DNA of 64,000 nt, taken from Leptidea sinapis (taxonomy: Eukaryota > Arthropoda > Insecta > Lepidoptera > Pieridae). Position numbers and translations under genes: made by a program. The notes under the pieces were generated by a model that saw only the letters and a list, made by a program, of their open reading frames with translations, was not told where the DNA came from and made no database searches. The stretch spans positions 1,612,001 through 1,676,000 of the forward strand of contig NC_066273.1 in the NCBI RefSeq assembly GCF_905404315.1, in the 5' to 3' direction. This document shows, one piece after another, positions 33,330-45,316 of the stretch (position 1 is the first letter of the stretch; every line of letters begins with the position of its first letter).

Positions 33330-33925
33330 TTGTTACCTTAAAACTTACTGGGTGAACCGATTTTGATAATTCTTTTTCTATTTAAAAGCTGGTGCTTTCC
33401 GTGTAGTCCCATTGCAATTTGGTCCAGATCTGATAATGCCATCCATGAGAAAAACATGAAAGTCTTAAATATGCTATACATACGTACTTATAGCAAAGTG
33501 GGTGATAAATTTAAGAATAACTCAATATCGCGCCAGCCGCCAACCGATTTCGATGATTCCTTTTTTATTGGAAAGGATATACTTCAAAGATAGTTTGGTG
33601 ATAGTTTGGTTAGGTTCTGATTACGAAATCCATGACAAAGTATCGGAACTCTTCAATTCTTAGGAGCAAATTAACGATACGCGGCCGAATCTTTTCTATG
33701 CTATCCGGTATATTTAAGTCATCTACCATAACATAGTTATGGTCAAGTAATTGTCGTAGTCAAATATGATGATCAATGGGACTCCTTAACGACTTAAAGT
33801 AAGGGTGCGATCTGTGGTAGAATTCCTAACCGTCTGTAATCAAATTGCAAAGCGCTTACGTTCATTGCTGCATTGAAAAATTTAGTATATCTACACATAT
33901 TTAGACAAGTTGTTAGTAAGTGTAC
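33330..33925 (+). mobile_element. element X, uninterrupted copy
   Basis: It matches 47400-47590 and then 50792-51080: GGGTGAACCGATTTTGATAA, AAAGCTGGTGCTT, GGTCCAGATCTGATAA, AACTCAATATCGCG, GGTCAAGTAATTGTCGTAGTC and ATCTACACATATTTA. The join at about 33585-33595 (GGATATACTTCAAAGATAG) is the uninterrupted form of the mariner insertion site in the second copy. Confidence 0.7.
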
Positions 33926-33997
33926 TTCAAATTCGAAGAGGCATGGTTCGATGTTTCCAATAAACTAGAACTTACGATTGATATGCTTATAGCTTAC

Positions 33998-36900
33998 CTT
34001 GTTTTACTTCATCCGGCTGATATTTTCTTATAGCAACAGATACGGCTTGCTCTATGGATCGCACATAAACTCCTGTTTGAGGAGTCATCGGTGTAAAGTC
34101 TCTTTGTCGAGGCTCAAAAACATCCCGGATTCCAAGCTGTGGACATTTGCTGAATTGAATTTTTGATAGCTGAATTTACACTATTCAAGAATGCATTTGA
34201 TACAGTAAGAGATATGGGGGGTCACCGTGATTTACTTTCATAGCTTTGGCATTGCTTGATGACGGCAAGGTCAAAAATATGTCATGCATTTGGTGCATTT
34301 CAATGAAAAGATGATGATAATTGATACCTAGTCTAAGTAAGTCAACTTGCAATCAGTGAAATACCAGACTATAAATCAAATTTGTAAATTATACCTAACA
34401 ATTATTGTTCATTACTCAGACCACCCCTTTTGTTAATCTTTTTACTGCTTTCTTACTAGCTTTGAACTGTTGGGACCTACATAAACAAATGAGGTAGATA
34501 CGTGCGTTACGGTTTCAATTCGTTGACCTAGCAATCAAAAAATATCTACTCACTTTTTGTAAATCTGTAGTTAATATAACGTGACCTTTGACGGTAAAAC
34601 TTGGCACAATTGCTTTCACTCTTCTGGGTCTTAGAGCGGCATAAACATCTGAAAGGTCAGACTCTCTCGCCATACGTCCCAGTAATCTCCCCAACTCTCC
34701 GGCGCCGGGCCTTATAGGTAAAACGACCAGCAAATAATATCGGTCACTATCTAACGGCAGACGAAGTGCAGCTGCCTCCAAATGAGGTAAGAAGGCATAC
34801 TCCAATACTGTATCGTAGTGCATGTAAGAAACCTGTAAATAATATTTATTGAAATATAAAATATATATTAAAGTATTGAAATAGGGTTAACGGAATAAAA
34901 CAAACAAACCTGAATACTGCGTAGCCCATTTGCTAAAAAGTCTTTATCTCCTTCAAAACTTGGGACTGAATCTGAACCAATATCAAAAGATCTATATACT
35001 GCTTCATCAAAATTCGGGGGGCTTGTGAATGTAAAGTCTACAATCGATTTTTTACGCCGCTCAAGCGTTTCTATGATAGAATCGGTTATTTGTGTTGAAG
35101 ATGAATCTAAAGTGGTTATTGTTGAGGCACTTGACATGTCTTCAGTTGTTGTGGATGTTAATAGCATGGTATTAGATTCAGATGTCGTTATTGTTGAGGC
35201 ACTTGACATGTCTTCAGTTGTTGTGGATGTTAATAGCATGGTATTAGATTCAGATGTCGTTATTGTTGAGGCACTTGACATGTCTTCAGTTGTTGTGGAT
35301 GTTAATAGCATGGTATTAGATTCAGATGGATTTGTTATTTGTGTTGAGATAATATCAACCTCTCTATTAATAGATTCAGTATTCATTGGTGTTATTGTTG
35401 GTAAAGTACTGGGCGCCGTCGATGATATTGTAGTTTGTTCGCTTGGTTCACTAGCATCTATTGAAGACACAGTTACTGTTATCGGTTCTGTGGTAGTTTG
35501 TATATCTGATTCTGTACTCTGTATTGTTATATCATTGGTTGTTTCCTTACTTGTTGTAGTTGAAGTTGTTGGACTTTCTCGAGGTTCTGTAGTCGTTTCT
35601 TCTGTACTCATTATATTGCTCATAGTAGATGAAACCGTCGTCTCGCTGTTAGTAATGCCTTCAGTTGGGACTATTGGTGTTGTAGAAAAAGTGTTTTCTT
35701 TGGGAGTAGTTGTGATTGTAGAAGTTTCATTGAATGTTTTGTTTGTACCTGGAGTTGGTGCATTTTCATCTTCAAGATCAAATCCATAAAACCTTAATAT
35801 TTTTCTATAGCCATCCGTAAATGTGACGTTTTCGTTATTTAATGCTAATCCGGCTAAAAATCCTTCTTCTGGGATGAAATAGGTCTAGAAAAGAAACAAA
35901 TATATTTGAAAATTTGGTACAGATTGCAATTACAGTAATCAAGTAGGTATAGCAATTAATTAACTTTTTAGGTAAAGAGGCAAAACAATTTATAATAAGT
36001 AGTCTGAAGTAACAAAAAGGTATTAAAAGACAAATAAATATTTGATATAGAAATAAGGATAACTCATCCTTGGGTTTCTAAGTAACTGGTGCAAAAAGAT
36101 GTACCTAATTAAAGTGGTTTAGACCGTGTGACAGTTACCTATAGGCAGATGAATCTGCTTCACTTATGATTCCTAAACATGTGCTCATTCCGTCGCGTAT
36201 ATCTATAATATTACAAGTAATGTAACTAGGTACATACACTAACACAGTTTTTGACAGAAATCTCTCTCTATCTATATATATATATATATAAGAGAATGTA
36301 TGACTGTATTTTCCCTAATAACTCCTAAACTATTCGACCGATCTCAATGAAATCTTTTGTAATAGATTCGTTGAAGCTCAAGGATTCTCTTCTACTGCTG
36401 CCGTCTAATGCCAACGGAAAGAGTTCATCTAGTTAAAAGAACAAGCCAACAAGTATATGATAGGCTCTCTTTTTAATCATCAAGTACATAATAAATATAA
36501 AATAGATAAAATAGCCTTTATTATTACTAGTGACTTAATTTTTCTTATAAATAAAACTTAGCTTAACTAATAATTTGTCTCTCGACAAAGGACTAAGGAC
36601 TTCCACCTAATTCGTCTCTTGCTACTCTCATCGAGTCCGGTCCTACTATCCTTTTAAAATCGTCCTCCCACCTTCTAATCTGTCTACCTTTCCTTCGTTT
36701 CCCGTCTCTTGGATACCGTTCTGTAACGGTTTTTGTCCATTTCTCTTTCTTTCCCCTTTTTAATAATAAATACATCCTATTAAATAAATCATTCAAATTC
36801 ATGACACATGAAATACAACAATATTGCAGAGTGGTAGCAACCTTCCTCGACCTTTGTTTATAAACATAATTGCTATGATTATTGTCAAAATTGTAATTTC

Positions 36901-38538
36901 ATAAAACACACAACTTATTTCATGTATTACGCTGTATTCGCGATAAGAAGTCTAGAGAGAATCAATGTGCAAGCGCATCGCATATTTAAGAGTACGGAAC
37001 CCACAATGTTGATAGCAAAAATCGCCAATTTTCTGCACCGCAAATAAATATGGTTTGGTATGGTTTATGAGATAATTATCTAGACACATAATACTAAAAA
37101 ACAAGATATTGAACATTCTACGTGTTGGGGTCTAAATGTTTAATTATAGAACCAGCAGAGCCCTAAAAACTTGATGTGCATGTGGTCTAGACACGCACCA
37201 GCAAACAGGTATTGTATGAATTTCTATTAAAAACCCTTGTCATGTATTTTTTGTGCAACATCACGGCGCTAGCAATGAGAACTATAGCTTCTTCATGCGA
37301 TTTTATCCGAGTAGATTGTGCGTACCTAATATTACAATTACTGCTCGAGTATCACACCATTAATTGAGTAGGTATATACTTACCAATTCTATTGTATGAT
37401 TAATAATTAATATGTAAACTTAACAACTTTTATTTTTTCGTTTATTGCCTAGTTGAAATATTATAATTTAAAGAATATGGTCAATTTTAAAATACAATAA
37501 TGATAAAACGTATATCGATTCATTAAATACTTTTATTTTTTTACTATATCGCTAGGTGACTATAACTTTAAACTCGTAACTATAAGTTTAACAATTGGAT
37601 TTTTATGGAATTATGTTGTAGGTACTCAGTCGTAATATTCATCTTTTCTGCAAATAATTTTTTGATTGAATTAGGACGACTAAATGTGCCCGGGAGTCAC
37701 TCTTGCACCTGAGGAATTACAACAGCGTTGATCGCAAAAAAATTCTTAAGTTTGACAAGAGTTGATAAGACTTTGAACAAAGCTCTTTTATGACCGCACC
37801 TCAGATCGAATATTAAAAATGTCTAAAATTAGATCGAAACCCAACTATCAAAGATATCACAGAAATAAATCTAGATCCCATACTAATAATAGTATGGGAT
37901 ATATAATAATAATATTATAGTTCAAAAAATTCTATATTTTTGAACTATAATAAGTCTGGTAATGTTGTTAAACTTTATGTGCTTTAGTGATTACTTACCA
38001 AGTTACCATAACGTGAACTTCATTAGTGGATTGAACAAAAGGCATAAGCTCAGGACGGCAGATAAAATAATAAATTGAATTGGTTTAATAATTGGTTTGT
38101 CGCTAATAATTTAAATGAAAGCAAACTTAATACTAATAGTAATCTTACCTTTAAATTACGGTGTATATCTCTGAAACCGATCCTCATAATATTTCTATTC
38201 CACGGCAGTTGCATTGCTCGTTGTATTTGGAACGAGGACTCACCATCGACACCTTCAAATAGAGCCACTAATATCCCCATAAGTCCGTACGGGGAGAACG
38301 CAACATTATTTTCATTTAAAAAATTATGTTCGGCCAAAACTTTTAAGCCAAACTCATTTGTAACATCGACCATATGCGATAAGGGTGTTCTTTTCGAGTC
38401 CCAGTACTTAATCTCTATGGGCACACCACGTTCCGAAATTGCAACAGGAGTGAAAGTGTTGATATAAGCGTGACCGATAACAAATTGCGTTAAAATAGTA
38501 AAAGCTGAAGCGGTTCTAATACGTCCGTAGCGGCTCAT
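33998..38538 (-). CDS. serpin-family gene with Ser/Thr-rich insert, last exon not found
   Basis: Exons on the minus strand are 38538..38149 (130 codons), 35884..34910 (325 codons), 34832..34554 (93 codons) and 34136..33998 (46 codons plus 1 base), all with AG/GT borders in matching phase. Residues 1-24 form a likely signal peptide. Serpin blocks are VTNEFGLKVLAEHNFLNENN, VAFSPYGLMGILVALFEGVD, EEGFLAGLALNNEN, LEAAALRLPLDSDRYYLLVV, PRRVKAIVPSFTVKGHVILT and LGIRDVFEPRQRDFTPMT. Between the LRFYGFDLE strand and the later core, about 230 Ser/Thr/Glu-rich residues replace the usual helix F region, with three 24-residue repeats and an RRKK site. The product is probably secreted. Fly Spn100A has a large internal insert, so an orthologue is possible. 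The reactive-centre loop and C-terminus are not visible, so inhibitory activity cannot be judged. Confidence 0.85.
35109..35324 (-). repeat. three 72-bp tandem coding repeats in serpin
   Basis: A 72-bp unit is repeated three times (35109-35180, 35181-35252, 35253-35324), nearly identical at the DNA level. Each encodes a 24-residue unit containing SNTMLLTSTTTEDMSSAST. They lie within the Ser/Thr-rich insert and are in frame, so copy number can change without breaking the gene. Confidence 0.95.
35885..36592. other. serpin intron 1 (part), with AT microsatellite
   Basis: A (TA)n run lies near 36270-36290. It is followed by ACTCCTAAACTATTCGACCG, a phrase like the 5' part of the Helitron-like elements in this window. 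No exon is seen. Confidence 0.4.
36593..36802 (-). pseudogene. RTE-type LINE C-terminal fragment in serpin intron
   Basis: The minus-strand frame reads KWTKTVTERYPRDGKRRKGR, then QIRRWEDDFKRIVG and SMRVARDELGG. W-x-x-x-V-T-x-x-x-P-R-(D/E)-G-K-R..GR-x-x-x-RW-x-D-(D/E)-(I/F) is the C-terminal signature of RTE-type elements. Only this tail remains. Confidence 0.75.
36803..38148. other. serpin intron 1 (rest), nothing recognised
   Basis: AT-rich intron between serpin exons 1 and 2, with a short inverted repeat near 37880-37950 (ACTAATAATAGT and TATAGTTCAAAAA pieces). Confidence 0.4.
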
Positions 38539-38835
38539 TGTGGCGTGTACTCTGCGGCCGCCCGCGCCGGCCTGCGTTCTGCGCGTGCGCTTTGACGGAC
38601 ACTAACCAGATACAGGTTCCTTCAGAGAGGCTTCTATTATGTTAATACTAATTACCATTGACTCATTATTTCGGTGAATGCCCTCGTGTCTTATAAGTTC
38701 ATTATTCCACTCCATAGTGGTAAGAACGGCACCACATCCGTTCTTTTTGAACCTATAGGTAAGTATATAATTTTGCCACCACGAATAAAGTATTTATTTC
38801 TGATATTTTTTATTCTACCATTTTGTCTTCTCTTC

Positions 38836-39055
38836 ACAGAATGCTGGCCAGTGCGTTTTTTCTGCCGTGAAACAATAATGTGCAAGCATTAGTATGTGTT
38901 TCCGTTAACAGGGTGCCGTAGCTAGTGACATTACTGATCTATGAGACTCAACATCCTTACCTCTGAAAGTGAACGAGCACAATTATTGTAATGCCGCTTA
39001 TAATTCTGGTTTCTATAATCCTCAGTGAAGTTTTATTGTAATGGGTAGGTATATT
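38836..39055 (-). repeat. SINE copy upstream of serpin
   Basis: This diverged minus-strand copy contains TTTTTTCTGCCGTGAAACAA, TGCCGTAGCTAGTGACATTA and GTAATGGGTAGGTA. Confidence 0.65.
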
Positions 39056-39187
39056 ATCTTTGCTAGTCTCTACACTTTTAGCATAAAAAAATAATCATTG
39101 CCTATTATTCCAAGGAGCCCAACATGCCTCAACGTAGGTTTGAAACGTACAAAAACAATCTACTCGTATTAGTAGGTACATAATAGA

Positions 39188-42100
39188 TATTTATTTTATT
39201 TATTTATTTATTTTTTTAGAGACTTAAAAAAGTGAAAACCATTTACACCATAATTTATAGACCAAAGCATTAGACTAAAACTTAAGGCTGGTGATTGCAA
39301 CTGGCAGCCCAATTAGACCTAAGCCTGTGCTAGGGCTGTCCAAAAGTCCTCGGCCTAATTGTTAAAAAATAAAATATTAAAGTTTTCTAATTTAATCTAA
39401 AATTTTAATCTTATGAATTATTTACCTAACTAAACTTAATTGTTATTAGTTTTATTTGGATTATCATACATATATAAGAAACAATAAGAAAAGTTATAAA
39501 AAAAGAATAATATATATAAAATATAAGTAATATTAGTGCAACAGTGTTATTGTATTAAGTTTGAAGTATAGTTACTTGTACATAGTAAATATGATAAAGT
39601 GTCCGTGATAAATACAAATAGCATTAGCATCAACAAATCTTGTCATAAAGACATTTAAAGTTTTCAAAAGAGCAAACTAGCAAATATTTCTTCATAACCA
39701 ACTTTAATTTTTTTTTCGAGAGGGGTTTTCAGCACATAGGATTACATTAGTTGCCTCCGCAGGGAGGTTGTTGAATAACTTTGGCGCCGCAGCTGAAAAA
39801 TGTCTTTTTGCGAATCCAGACGTTCGCAGTGGAACCAAATATCTTTGTTTTCTTCGCCTAAGGTGACTCTGAACTTGCTCAAGTGGAAAGTCATCAATAT
39901 ATATTGCTAATTGCCATACATATAATTTTCTTGGAGTTAGTACTTTACTCAGTTTAAATAACTCTTCCGTTGGAAACCTCCGCTTCTTTTTAAGATAATT
40001 TTGAGGTTAAGATTTTGAGCCTTATTAAGTTTGTCAAATATAGTTGAGCCATATGAACCCCATGCTATGATGCCATACAAGATTAACGACTGAGTTAAGG
40101 AACTGTACACTCTCAATAATAGGTCATTACTCAAAATATTTCTTAAGTTGTTGTATATATAGCTCAAGTTTCTAACTTTCTTTGTCAGCAAATCTACGTG
40201 CATATCCCATCTAAGATGTTGATCAAATATAATACCAAGATAAGTGGTGCTTTGGGTGCATGATAATGTTTTGCAGTTTATACAGTCAGACTTGTTGAGA
40301 CAGAAATGGACTTGAATTTTTGGAGTTTTAGTTGGAAGACCGGCTGTAGTAGGGGAGAAGCACATAAATACAGTTTTTTCTTCGTTTAGCGTTAACAAAT
40401 TATTGTCATACCAGTCCTTAGCCAGACGAAGGCCACATTCCGCTTTTTGGATGGCATTATCCCATGTCGAGGCTGTGAATAACAAAACAGTATCATCGGC
40501 AAAACATAATGACTTAGAGTCTGTCTGTCTGTCCGTCAGTAAAGAACAGAAGTCGTTAAGATAAATATTAAACAAAATTGGGCCTAGCACGCTTCCCTGA
40601 GGGACACCAAATACAATTTCTGGTCCATTTTCACCGCTAACTTGATTTCCGATCCGTACAAATTGTTTTCGATTCTTAAGATAACTAGCAAACCATTTTA
40701 ATGCATTTCCCATGAATCCGTATAACTCCAATTTTTTTAACAATAACTGATGTGAAATGGTGTCAAAAGCTTTAGCTAGATCAATGAATACGGCAACTGT
40801 TTTGTTTTTGCTTTCATGATTCAAGACTATCTGTTTTGTAAAATCAGCAATAGCATCACTGGTTCCTATTCCCTCTCTAAATCCGTATTGATTATTATGC
40901 AAGACATCGGAGGTGTACGCGTTTATTCTAATTTTCATAATTTTTTCAACTATTTTTGAAGTAATAGGCAAAAGTGAAATAGGACGGTAATTTGACATAA
41001 CGTTAACTGGCCCTTTTTTATGTAATGGCATAATTATGACAGTTTTTAATGTCTGTGGAAATATTCCTGATTTAAAGCTTAAATTAATCAGGGTTGAGAG
41101 AGGAAAAGCAATTTCATTAAACAGTAATTTTAAGATTTTAGAAGTAATGCCGTCGTGCCCACAAGATTCTGTATTTTTAAGTGTTTTTATGCATTAGCCG
41201 AGGTTAGGCTGGGTTTGTAGGTTTTAAATAAAAAGTTTTGTCTATACGGGGGAGACTAATTTTGCTACATAGGGCTTTCTCTGTAGTTCTTACTTTATCT
41301 AAATGCTTTTGAGCAAGGTCATGTCCTATTGAGCAGTAAAATCCGTTAAGAGCGTTTGTTATTGTATTTGCCTCTGAAGAAAAATTTACAACTTTATTAT
41401 TTATTAACATTTCTTTTATAGTACACTTTTGTTTATTCTTTCGATTAGAAGCTTCATTCAAAATTTTCCATATATTTTTAGAATCCCCTGAATATTTAGA
41501 AATTTTAATCCTATAGTATTTTTCTCTAGCCTCTTTTATTATTCGGTTACATATATTTCTATATTTTAAGTAATTAGATTTAGTGATAGGATCATTAGAA
41601 TATTTCTTAAATAATCTGTAAAGTTTGTTTCTTTTTTGTATACACTTGAGAAGCCCGTCCGTAATCCAAGGTTTTAATTTAACTCTAGAGTGAGGAATGC
41701 TTTTAACTGAAGTATTATTTCTAATATGTGTACCTATAATGTCATGAAATAATTGAAAGGCTTTGTCAACCTCTGTTTCACTACAGATTTCATCCCATGA
41801 TTGACTACTTATATCTTTGAGGAGCTGTTCATAGTCAATACATCGTTTTTGAAAAGGAGGTTTTCGTTCTTCGATATAAGAGAATTTATCTTTTGCGTAC
41901 ACACTACAAAGAGTTACATAGTGGTCGGTAATATCAGCTTTTAACACAGCAAATTTAGCAGCTTTGTTATTTTTTAGTCTATACATGCAATGATCAATGC
42001 AACTATTGTCCCTAGTCGGTGCGTCTATGCCAACTTCTATATTATGAAGGGCTAATAGTGCTAAGTAATCATTTGCTTGGGGATGTATATTACCAGTAAT

Positions 42101-42480
42101 GTTGATATTTGTATCACCCATAAAAATGATGTTTTTCGAACGACCTACCTGCTTAAATGTATGATCCAGGGAGTCTAGAAAGATTTCAATATTAGCGCAA
42201 GAAGGCGATCTGTATAGGGCAATTAAAGTGAGCTCATTATTTAAGTCGAGCTGTAAGCAGTTAGCCCCAAAAACCACCAGTTCTGCACAGCTAAAAGCAA
42301 TACTATCCTTAATGAAAATAACAACCCCATCATTTTGAACGGGATTTATCTTAGTATGCAATGAGATATAACCAGGTAAAGTGTGATTGGAATTATGATG
42401 CTTGATCCTACATTCAGTGAGAATTAATATGTCAAAACTTATTCCAAGAAGTTCCAGAGACACCAGCTATATTACCACCT
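39188..42480 (-). pseudogene. CR1/Jockey-like LINE, copy 2 (longest copy)
   Basis: The apurinic endonuclease part (42463-41204) includes ILTECRIKHH, FMGDTNINITG and DITDHYVTLCSVYAKDK. The RT part (41031-39949) includes SNYRPISLLPITSKIVEKIM, VFIDLAKAFDTISHQLLLKK, FGVPQGSVLGPILFNIYLND, CFADDTVLLF and TTYLGIIFDQHLRW. The FADD catalytic residues are intact. The 3' end is at 39188 with a TTTATTTATTTATT-type simple tail in complement. The endonuclease N-terminus is missing (5' truncation). Near 41185-41215 a small inversion plus one base breaks the frame between the two parts. Protein-level match to copy 1 is very high. There is no RNase H domain. Confidence 0.92.
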
Positions 42481-42605
42481 ATATTACGTAAATTGTAATT
42501 TATATTAAATTCATTTTGAGACCTTCTTTTAAATTTTAAAATGGTGACCTAAAATAATATTGTTTGAACATCCTTGAACATTTTTTTAAAAAATTGAGTA
42601 TTTTT

Positions 42606-42790
42606 TGTACGACGTATCGTATATATCACGGGATTGTCCCGTGTACGGTAGAAGACACACAATGAAGCGACGTCTCTACGCAACGCCAGGTTATCTAGCT
42701 GTTCTCAGAGTACTGGATCCCCGACAATGGTTTGAACTGATACTGGGTTCCGCCAGACCACAGATGACAGGAATACTAGTTTTATTATAA
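42606..42790 (-). pseudogene. LINE C-terminal fragment
   Basis: GGTAGAAGACACACAATGAAGCG and CTACGCAACGCCAGGT match the region at 6683-6735 in the same orientation. It is a further scrap of the RYDMG-type LINE C-terminus. Residual frames contain stops. Confidence 0.55.
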
Positions 42791-43029
42791 TAGTATGGAG
42801 TGAGAAAGAAAATCTTATTGCTATGATAGGGTAATTTTTACGTAATATCATGCTACTCTATGGCATTAAGATACAAAGTACTTTGGTGTTGGTGTTAAAC
42901 TCGCCCTCTTTATTAATTAAAGTGTATGTATCCGGCTCTATATACTCTGGTCAATCAATTTTGGTAAGAAAACACAAAATAGATGAATGCAATGAATAGG
43001 TACCTAATTAGCTCTAGATTTGTTCCACC

Positions 43030-43930
43030 AAGGGAGCTTTTTTAGTGGTAAACGCAAAAACTTGTGTCTTGGGGTTGGACTAAATTTTGTCGGCCCCATT
43101 CCGAGACTTTGCAAATAATAGTTTCGATTTCAGATACAAGTTTGTTCCGGTTCTCGTCGACGCTATCGCGGGACATGTTGGCACGGCGAGTGTAGGGCGC
43201 ATACCCTGTGCTGTCCGTCTGCATAGCAATGAATACTGCTGATTTTCAGCATATCATTGATATGCAGAAGAAACAGTGTAAAGTGGATAGCACGCAGCCT
43301 TGCACCAGCGTTTATGGATTTTAAGTCGGAGCATGCACCGTAGATAACAACCTTGATGCTCCGATCGGCTAACTTTTTGGCTAGTGATACATTTGCTCAA
43401 CCTCTCGGGAAGCTCATAGAATGGCAGTTTCGCTTTAAGCGCTTTATGTCATCCGATCGAAGGCCTTCACTTCGTCCAAATTCACTGCCAACGCCGACTT
43501 CGACTCAACTGCTTGCGCCCATTTCTGGGTGAGGTATGCAAATAGATCACCTGCTCAATGACCCTGACGGAAACCGTACTGGCAGTCGCTGATCAGCTGG
43601 TGCTCCTCTAGGTATCCTTAGAGCTGGCAGTTGATGATCAACTCCATTCCTTTGGAGAAAATGGAGGTAATGACAATGAGGCGGTTGTTGGACGGGTCCG
43701 AGTGTACACCTTTCTTAGGGATCGGGTGAACTAAAGCCGCCTTCCATAATTTCGAGACTACGCCTGATGAGTAGGAGAGCCGGAAAAGACTGGTAACGGG
43801 TAAGACCGACGCCAATTCCGGAGCACATGTTCGCAGCATAATCGGGGAAAATCGAGCCCGCACGATGTATGAATGTCTAAAATTAATAAAATACAAAGTT
43901 TTACAACGCAACCTTTTTAGTTTCAACTAT
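43030..43930 (-). pseudogene. Jockey-type LINE reverse transcriptase pseudogene
   Basis: Minus-strand pieces read RTCAPELASVLPVTSLFRLS, SKLWKAALVHPIPKKGVHSD and PSNNRLIVITSIFSKGMELI, which are RT blocks 1-2. They are followed in broken frames by QYGF-like, KAF-like and DVAKAFD-like text, then RANMSRDSVDENRNKLVSEI and NLVQPQDTSFCV near 43042-43224. Several frameshifts and stops make it dead. The wording fits a Jockey/R1-type RT common in Lepidoptera. Confidence 0.8.
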
Positions 43931-44683
43931 TAGTAAAGTTTAACAGAACATGTGGCACGTTAACGTCACACATTGTTCGAGACTGGCTCAAGTACTGCCA
44001 AGTGGGCGTAGTAATACTTGCCTCACTTTGCGACTACGCCTGTTGTCTCTATAGTTGGTTGTAGTCATCTTGTGACATTTGCTTTCAAATCTTTTAAATA
44101 AATCAAAAATTAATCACTAAAATCTTAGACCTCTAAAATCTTGTGGTTCTCGGTGTATTGTCTTGTCTGATCGAAGCACATAATAATATCGGCATGAGGT
44201 ATTTTAGTCAGAATTAAGAATTTGTCTATGCTATTTCATTGTATAATAATAGGCGTTTATTACGAGATTGCCATTTGAGCGTACTGGCTACTTGGGACTT
44301 AAATAAAATCTCATTGGTGCGAGATTTCAGAGCGCAACTTTTTTCACATTAACCCTTGAACATTCTAGATTTAAAAATATACTTGAACACAAAATTGTTA
44401 GGTTTCAATTGTTTTTTCAATTCGCTTTAAAAGTAAATATGGATTCTTATATTGAAAATTAGAGAAATATTTGAATACGAGTTTCAGCGCCAAACTAACG
44501 CAGCAGAAATAAATCGCAAAAGCCATCTCTCCCACTAGAGGAATGAACTCTTAGTAAGACGAGTCCTTAGTGTACAATGATAGTTCAATGCTATGGTAAT
44601 GCCGATTCGCATCAAGCTAGTGAGAGATTAGTTAAATGTCTGTCAATTGATTCGTAAAGTATTTTATAATACGCAAGCGGACC
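43931..44683. other. intergenic, one decayed repeat
   Basis: 43970-44065 resembles 7370-7465 (CGTAGTAATACTTGCCTCACTTTGCGACTACGCC against GCAGTATTAG...GCACTTTGCGATTAGGCC). Nothing else is recognised. Confidence 0.4.
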
Positions 44684-44841
44684 CGACAGACTTTGTTCTG
44701 TTAAAAAAAACTCTCACCGATGGAATTTCGTAAAATCTTAGCTGACCTCTTCTCGACGAAAGGAATATTCCTACCAAATTTCAAGTCTCTACGCCTTATG
44801 GTTCCAGAGATATCGTGGTGAGTGACTAAATACGTGGAAAT

Positions 44842-44895
<54 letters not shown>

Positions 44896-44900
44896 TTGAA
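44684..44900 (-). mobile_element. non-autonomous Helitron-like element, copy 2
   Basis: It shares GCGGACCCGACAGACTTTGT, GACGAAAGGAATATTCCTAC, AATTTCAAGTCTCTACGCC and GATATCGTGGTGAGTGA with 28485-28700 and ends in a long (AT)n tract at 44839-44894. The terminal base before GCGGACC is altered. Confidence 0.5.
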
Positions 44901-45316
44901 CAATAACAAATTGTACGAAATGTTTTTTTGTCAGTACTTGTCAAACTGGAGAACCAGTGTTGTAGTATGTTAGACACACATAACTGACGATATAAATATT
45001 AAAAAACCACACTGCATTAAAAGATTCCGTCTGTCGATACACCGAATCTTTTTTTTATGAAAATAAGGGTCGAGACGAGCAGAACGTTCAGCGGATAGTA
45101 ATTACAATACAGTGCCGCTCAGGATTCTTGAACTACCCAAAAATTCTGAGCGGCACTACAACTGCGCTCGTCACCTTGAGACATAAGATGTCAAGTCTCA
45201 ATTGCCCAGTAATTTCACTAGGTTCGGCGCCCTTCAGACAGAAACACAGTAATGCTTACACATTACTGCTTCACGGCAGAAATAGGTGCCGTTGTGGTAC
45301 CCATAATCTAGCCGGC

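Noticed and set aside
35025..35789. 254-codon plus-strand frame rich in Val, Ser and Ile
   Set aside because: It is the antisense of the Ser/Thr-rich serpin exon; the repeats and splice sites fit the minus strand.
44839..44894. (AT)n tract as an origin or hairpin regulator
   Set aside because: It is the simple tail of the adjoining Helitron-like element, as in the related copy at 28485-28700.
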